In this document: piece by piece, positions 6,773 to 8,254 of the stretch
Position numbering within the stretch: position 1 is the first letter of the stretch
How the letters are laid out: each line of letters starts with the position of its first letter
From: Rhodospirillales bacterium 47_12_T64
Lineage (GTDB): Bacteria > Pseudomonadota > Alphaproteobacteria > Kiloniellales > Kiloniellaceae
Assembly: GCA_002162915.1 (NCBI GenBank)
Contig: MABB01000085.1
Location: 7,998 to 16,251, forward strand
DNA: 8,254 bases
Direction: 5' to 3'
The notes under the pieces: generated by a model
Database searches by the model: none
Seen by the model: the letters and a program-made list of their open reading frames with translations, nothing else
Told to the model about the DNA's origin: nothing
Made by a program: the position numbers and the translations under genes

Positions 6773-8065
6773 TTAATTACTCTCAGATAGAATGTGGCCA
6801 GCCAAATAAAGGGAGCCGCAAATGATAATGCGCCCGGGACTTTCCTGTGACAGTATTTCTTCCACAGCTTGTTTTGCAGATTGGCAAGCCTTGGCGGTAA
6901 AACCCGCATCGTTGGCGTGGCTGGCAGCAGCTTCAGCGCTAAGAGAGGCAGCTTCGAACGGTATTTCTATAGCACGAAGGCTTGTACCTAAGGGTGCTAG
7001 AGGGCGGAGATAATCAGTAGCCGCTTTTGTGTTGAGCATCCCATAGACAATGTGCACGGGTTTGTCCTGCCAGGTCTCGAGAATTTTTGCCAGTGCGAGC
7101 CCTGCTGATTCGTTATGCCCGCCATCAAGCCAAAGCTCCCAGGGCTCTGGAGGCAACAAGTCAGGGAGTAACCCTGTGTGTAATGGTTGCATCCGGCCCG
7201 GCCATGAGGCTTTTGTTAACCCTGTCTTGATCTTGTCTTCTGTAAGACCGAAGTGAGCTGATAATAAATCTGCTGCCGCAACTGCAAGCGCCGCGTTCTC
7301 GACTTGGTGCACCCCCAGAAGGTTCGGCCGAGGATAGCATGATGTGCCATTGCGCCCGGTAAAGAGGAAGTTGTCCTCTTCAACAGTAATAGACCAGTCA
7401 CGGCCTTCTATATAGAGTTCTGCCCCGATCTCTTTGGCGCGTGCTTCTATAACTGTGAGGACTTCATCTGTTTGCTTGCCGACGACACAAGGAACCCCCG
7501 GTTTGAGTATTCCAGCTTTTTCAGCTGCTATTCCCTCAATTGTGTCGCCAAGGAACTGGGTGTGATCGACGGATATCGGGGTGATTGCGGTTAAAGCTGG
7601 TTGTGAAATCATATTGGTGGCATCCAGTCTGCCACCAAGGCCGGTTTCAAGCAGCAGAGCGTCAGCAGGTGTGCGGCTATAGGCAATAAGAGCTGCGACT
7701 GTGGTAACTTCGAAGAAAGTTATGGATTCCGGACCATTAACTTTTTCACACTCTTCTAAAAGCGATACCAGTTCACCTTCACTGATGAGCTCTCCAGCAA
7801 GGCGAATGCGCTCATGGAATTTAACCAGGTGAGGTGAAGTGTAGAGATGAACGCTCTTGTTATGTGCTTCAAGGATCGCCCGAATGTAGGCAAGGAAGGA
7901 GCCCTTGCCATTGGTACCTGCAACATGGATCACGGGAGGAAGCTTATTCTCCGGATGATCAAAAAGCGTCAAAAGTCGCTCTACGCGTCCGAGAGAAAGA
8001 TCAATAATCTTCGGGTGCAAGCGACTTAGACGCTCCAGCACAATATCGCTACGGCGCATCGTCAT
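6773..8065 (-). CDS. folC: Bifunctional folylpolyglutamate synthase / dihydrofolate synthase (FolC)
   Basis: This 430-residue protein has the normal length of bacterial FolC. It joins L-glutamate to dihydropteroate in an ATP-dependent reaction, making dihydrofolate, and usually also adds further glutamates to tetrahydrofolates in the cytoplasm. Like the related Mur ligases, it has an N-terminal ATPase domain and a C-terminal domain. The P-loop is HVAGTNGKGS (47-56), and YTSPHLVKFHERIRL (75-89) carries the family serine-proline-histidine signature. GLGGRLDATN (142-151) and PISVDHTQFLG (163-173) contribute metal and ATP binding. K183 in AAEKAGI is the likely carbamylated lysine. LDGGHNESA (313-321) opens the C-terminal glutamate-ligase region. 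The first ATG (8063-8065) is chosen; AGG lies nine bases upstream, but ATG at 8057-8059 is possible and would remove two residues. The gene begins 38 bases after accD on the same strand, implying cotranscription. No clear terminator follows it. Confidence 0.96.
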   Translation of the reverse strand: MTMRRSDIVLERLSRLHPKIIDLSLGRVERLLTLFDHPENKLPPVIHVAGTNGKGSFLAYIRAILEAHNKSVHLYTSPHLVKFHERIRLAGELISEGELVSLLEECEKVNGPESITFFEVTTVAALIAYSRTPADALLLETGLGGRLDATNMISQPALTAITPISVDHTQFLGDTIEGIAAEKAGILKPGVPCVVGKQTDEVLTVIEARAKEIGAELYIEGRDWSITVEEDNFLFTGRNGTSCYPRPNLLGVHQVENAALAVAAADLLSAHFGLTEDKIKTGLTKASWPGRMQPLHTGLLPDLLPPEPWELWLDGGHNESAGLALAKILETWQDKPVHIVYGMLNTKAATDYLRPLAPLGTSLRAIEIPFEAASLSAEAAASHANDAGFTAKACQSAKQAVEEILSQESPGRIIICGSLYLAGHILSESN

Positions 8066-8103
8066 TTCTTTTTACCTATGCCACAGATACTTCAGAAGAA
8101 ACT

Positions 8104-8254
8104 TTAGGCGTCAATCGGAGTTTCTTCTGTATGGGGTTCTGCTTTTTCAGGACTATCTGGTAGAGGCAATATCTCTGCAGCTGGACCTTTTTGGGTGAGT
8201 AGTTTGAATATCCGTATCAGAGTATCCCGCATTTCATGGCGGTGGACTACCATG
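8104..8254 (-). CDS. accD: Acetyl-CoA carboxylase carboxyltransferase subunit beta, C-terminal end (5' partial)
   Basis: Forty-nine complete codons precede the TAA (8104-8106), and the gene runs out of the right edge. The visible protein begins MVVHRHEMRDTLIRIFKLL, matching the conserved carboxyl end of AccD. A short charged, proline-containing tail (PLPDSPEKAEPHTEETPIDA) follows, which is variable in the family. AccD pairs with AccA to transfer the carboxyl group from biotin to acetyl-CoA, forming malonyl-CoA, the first committed step of fatty acid synthesis. The N-terminal zinc ribbon and the main crotonase-fold domain lie outside the window. folC starts 38 bases downstream, and the accD-folC pair is widespread in proteobacteria, often after trp genes. 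The visible ATG at 8251-8253 is an internal methionine, not the start. Confidence 0.93.
   Translation of the reverse strand, partial: MVVHRHEMRDTLIRIFKLLTQKGPAAEILPLPDSPEKAEPHTEETPIDA

Noticed and set aside
7050..7256. Plus-strand small open frames within folC
   Set aside because: They are antisense to conserved FolC sequence, with no ribosome binding site and no recognisable product.
1..8254. Defence system, mobile element or CRISPR array
   Set aside because: Every substantial open frame belongs to a core gene. No terminal inverted repeats, transposase, integrase or regularly spaced repeats were seen.

Overview
This is a chromosomal housekeeping segment that looks alphaproteobacterial. I base that on the alphaproteobacterial type of AddB/AddA, an accD-folC pair facing an addB-addA-trxA cluster (a neighbourhood I recall from many alphaproteobacterial chromosomes), and CTTGAC-type promoter spacing. 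Base composition is moderate by eye, and I cannot name a genus. There are no insertion sequences, phage genes, CRISPR arrays, tRNAs or rRNAs, and no gene-free stretch longer than about 190 bases.

Layout. On the plus strand, bases 1-2336 hold the C-terminal three quarters of addB, which is open through the left edge. It overlaps by four bases (ATGA) with a complete addA (2333-5812). Together they encode the AddAB helicase-nuclease, which resects double-strand DNA breaks for RecA-dependent repair. About 100 bases downstream is a complete trxA (5915-6238), a classical WCGPC thioredoxin. It has a plausible promoter of its own that begins on the addA stop codon, and it ends in a strong intrinsic terminator (6268-6296).

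On the minus strand, read right to left, come the last 49 codons of accD (acetyl-CoA carboxylase carboxyltransferase beta subunit), then a complete folC (folylpolyglutamate/dihydrofolate synthase) 38 bases later. Next is a small 4-oxalocrotonate-tautomerase-family gene (6425-6619), whose real start is the ATG giving the N-terminal catalytic proline. The two transcription directions converge at 6239-6424.

The window combines DNA repair, thiol redox control, fatty acid precursor supply and folate metabolism, all ordinary core functions. I found no convincing undescribed system. The points most worth checking are the small tautomerase between folC and trxA, which lacks one canonical catalytic arginine; an imperfect dyad on the putative trxA promoter; the cysteine-free AddB nuclease domain; and the repeat-rich convergent region after trxA.
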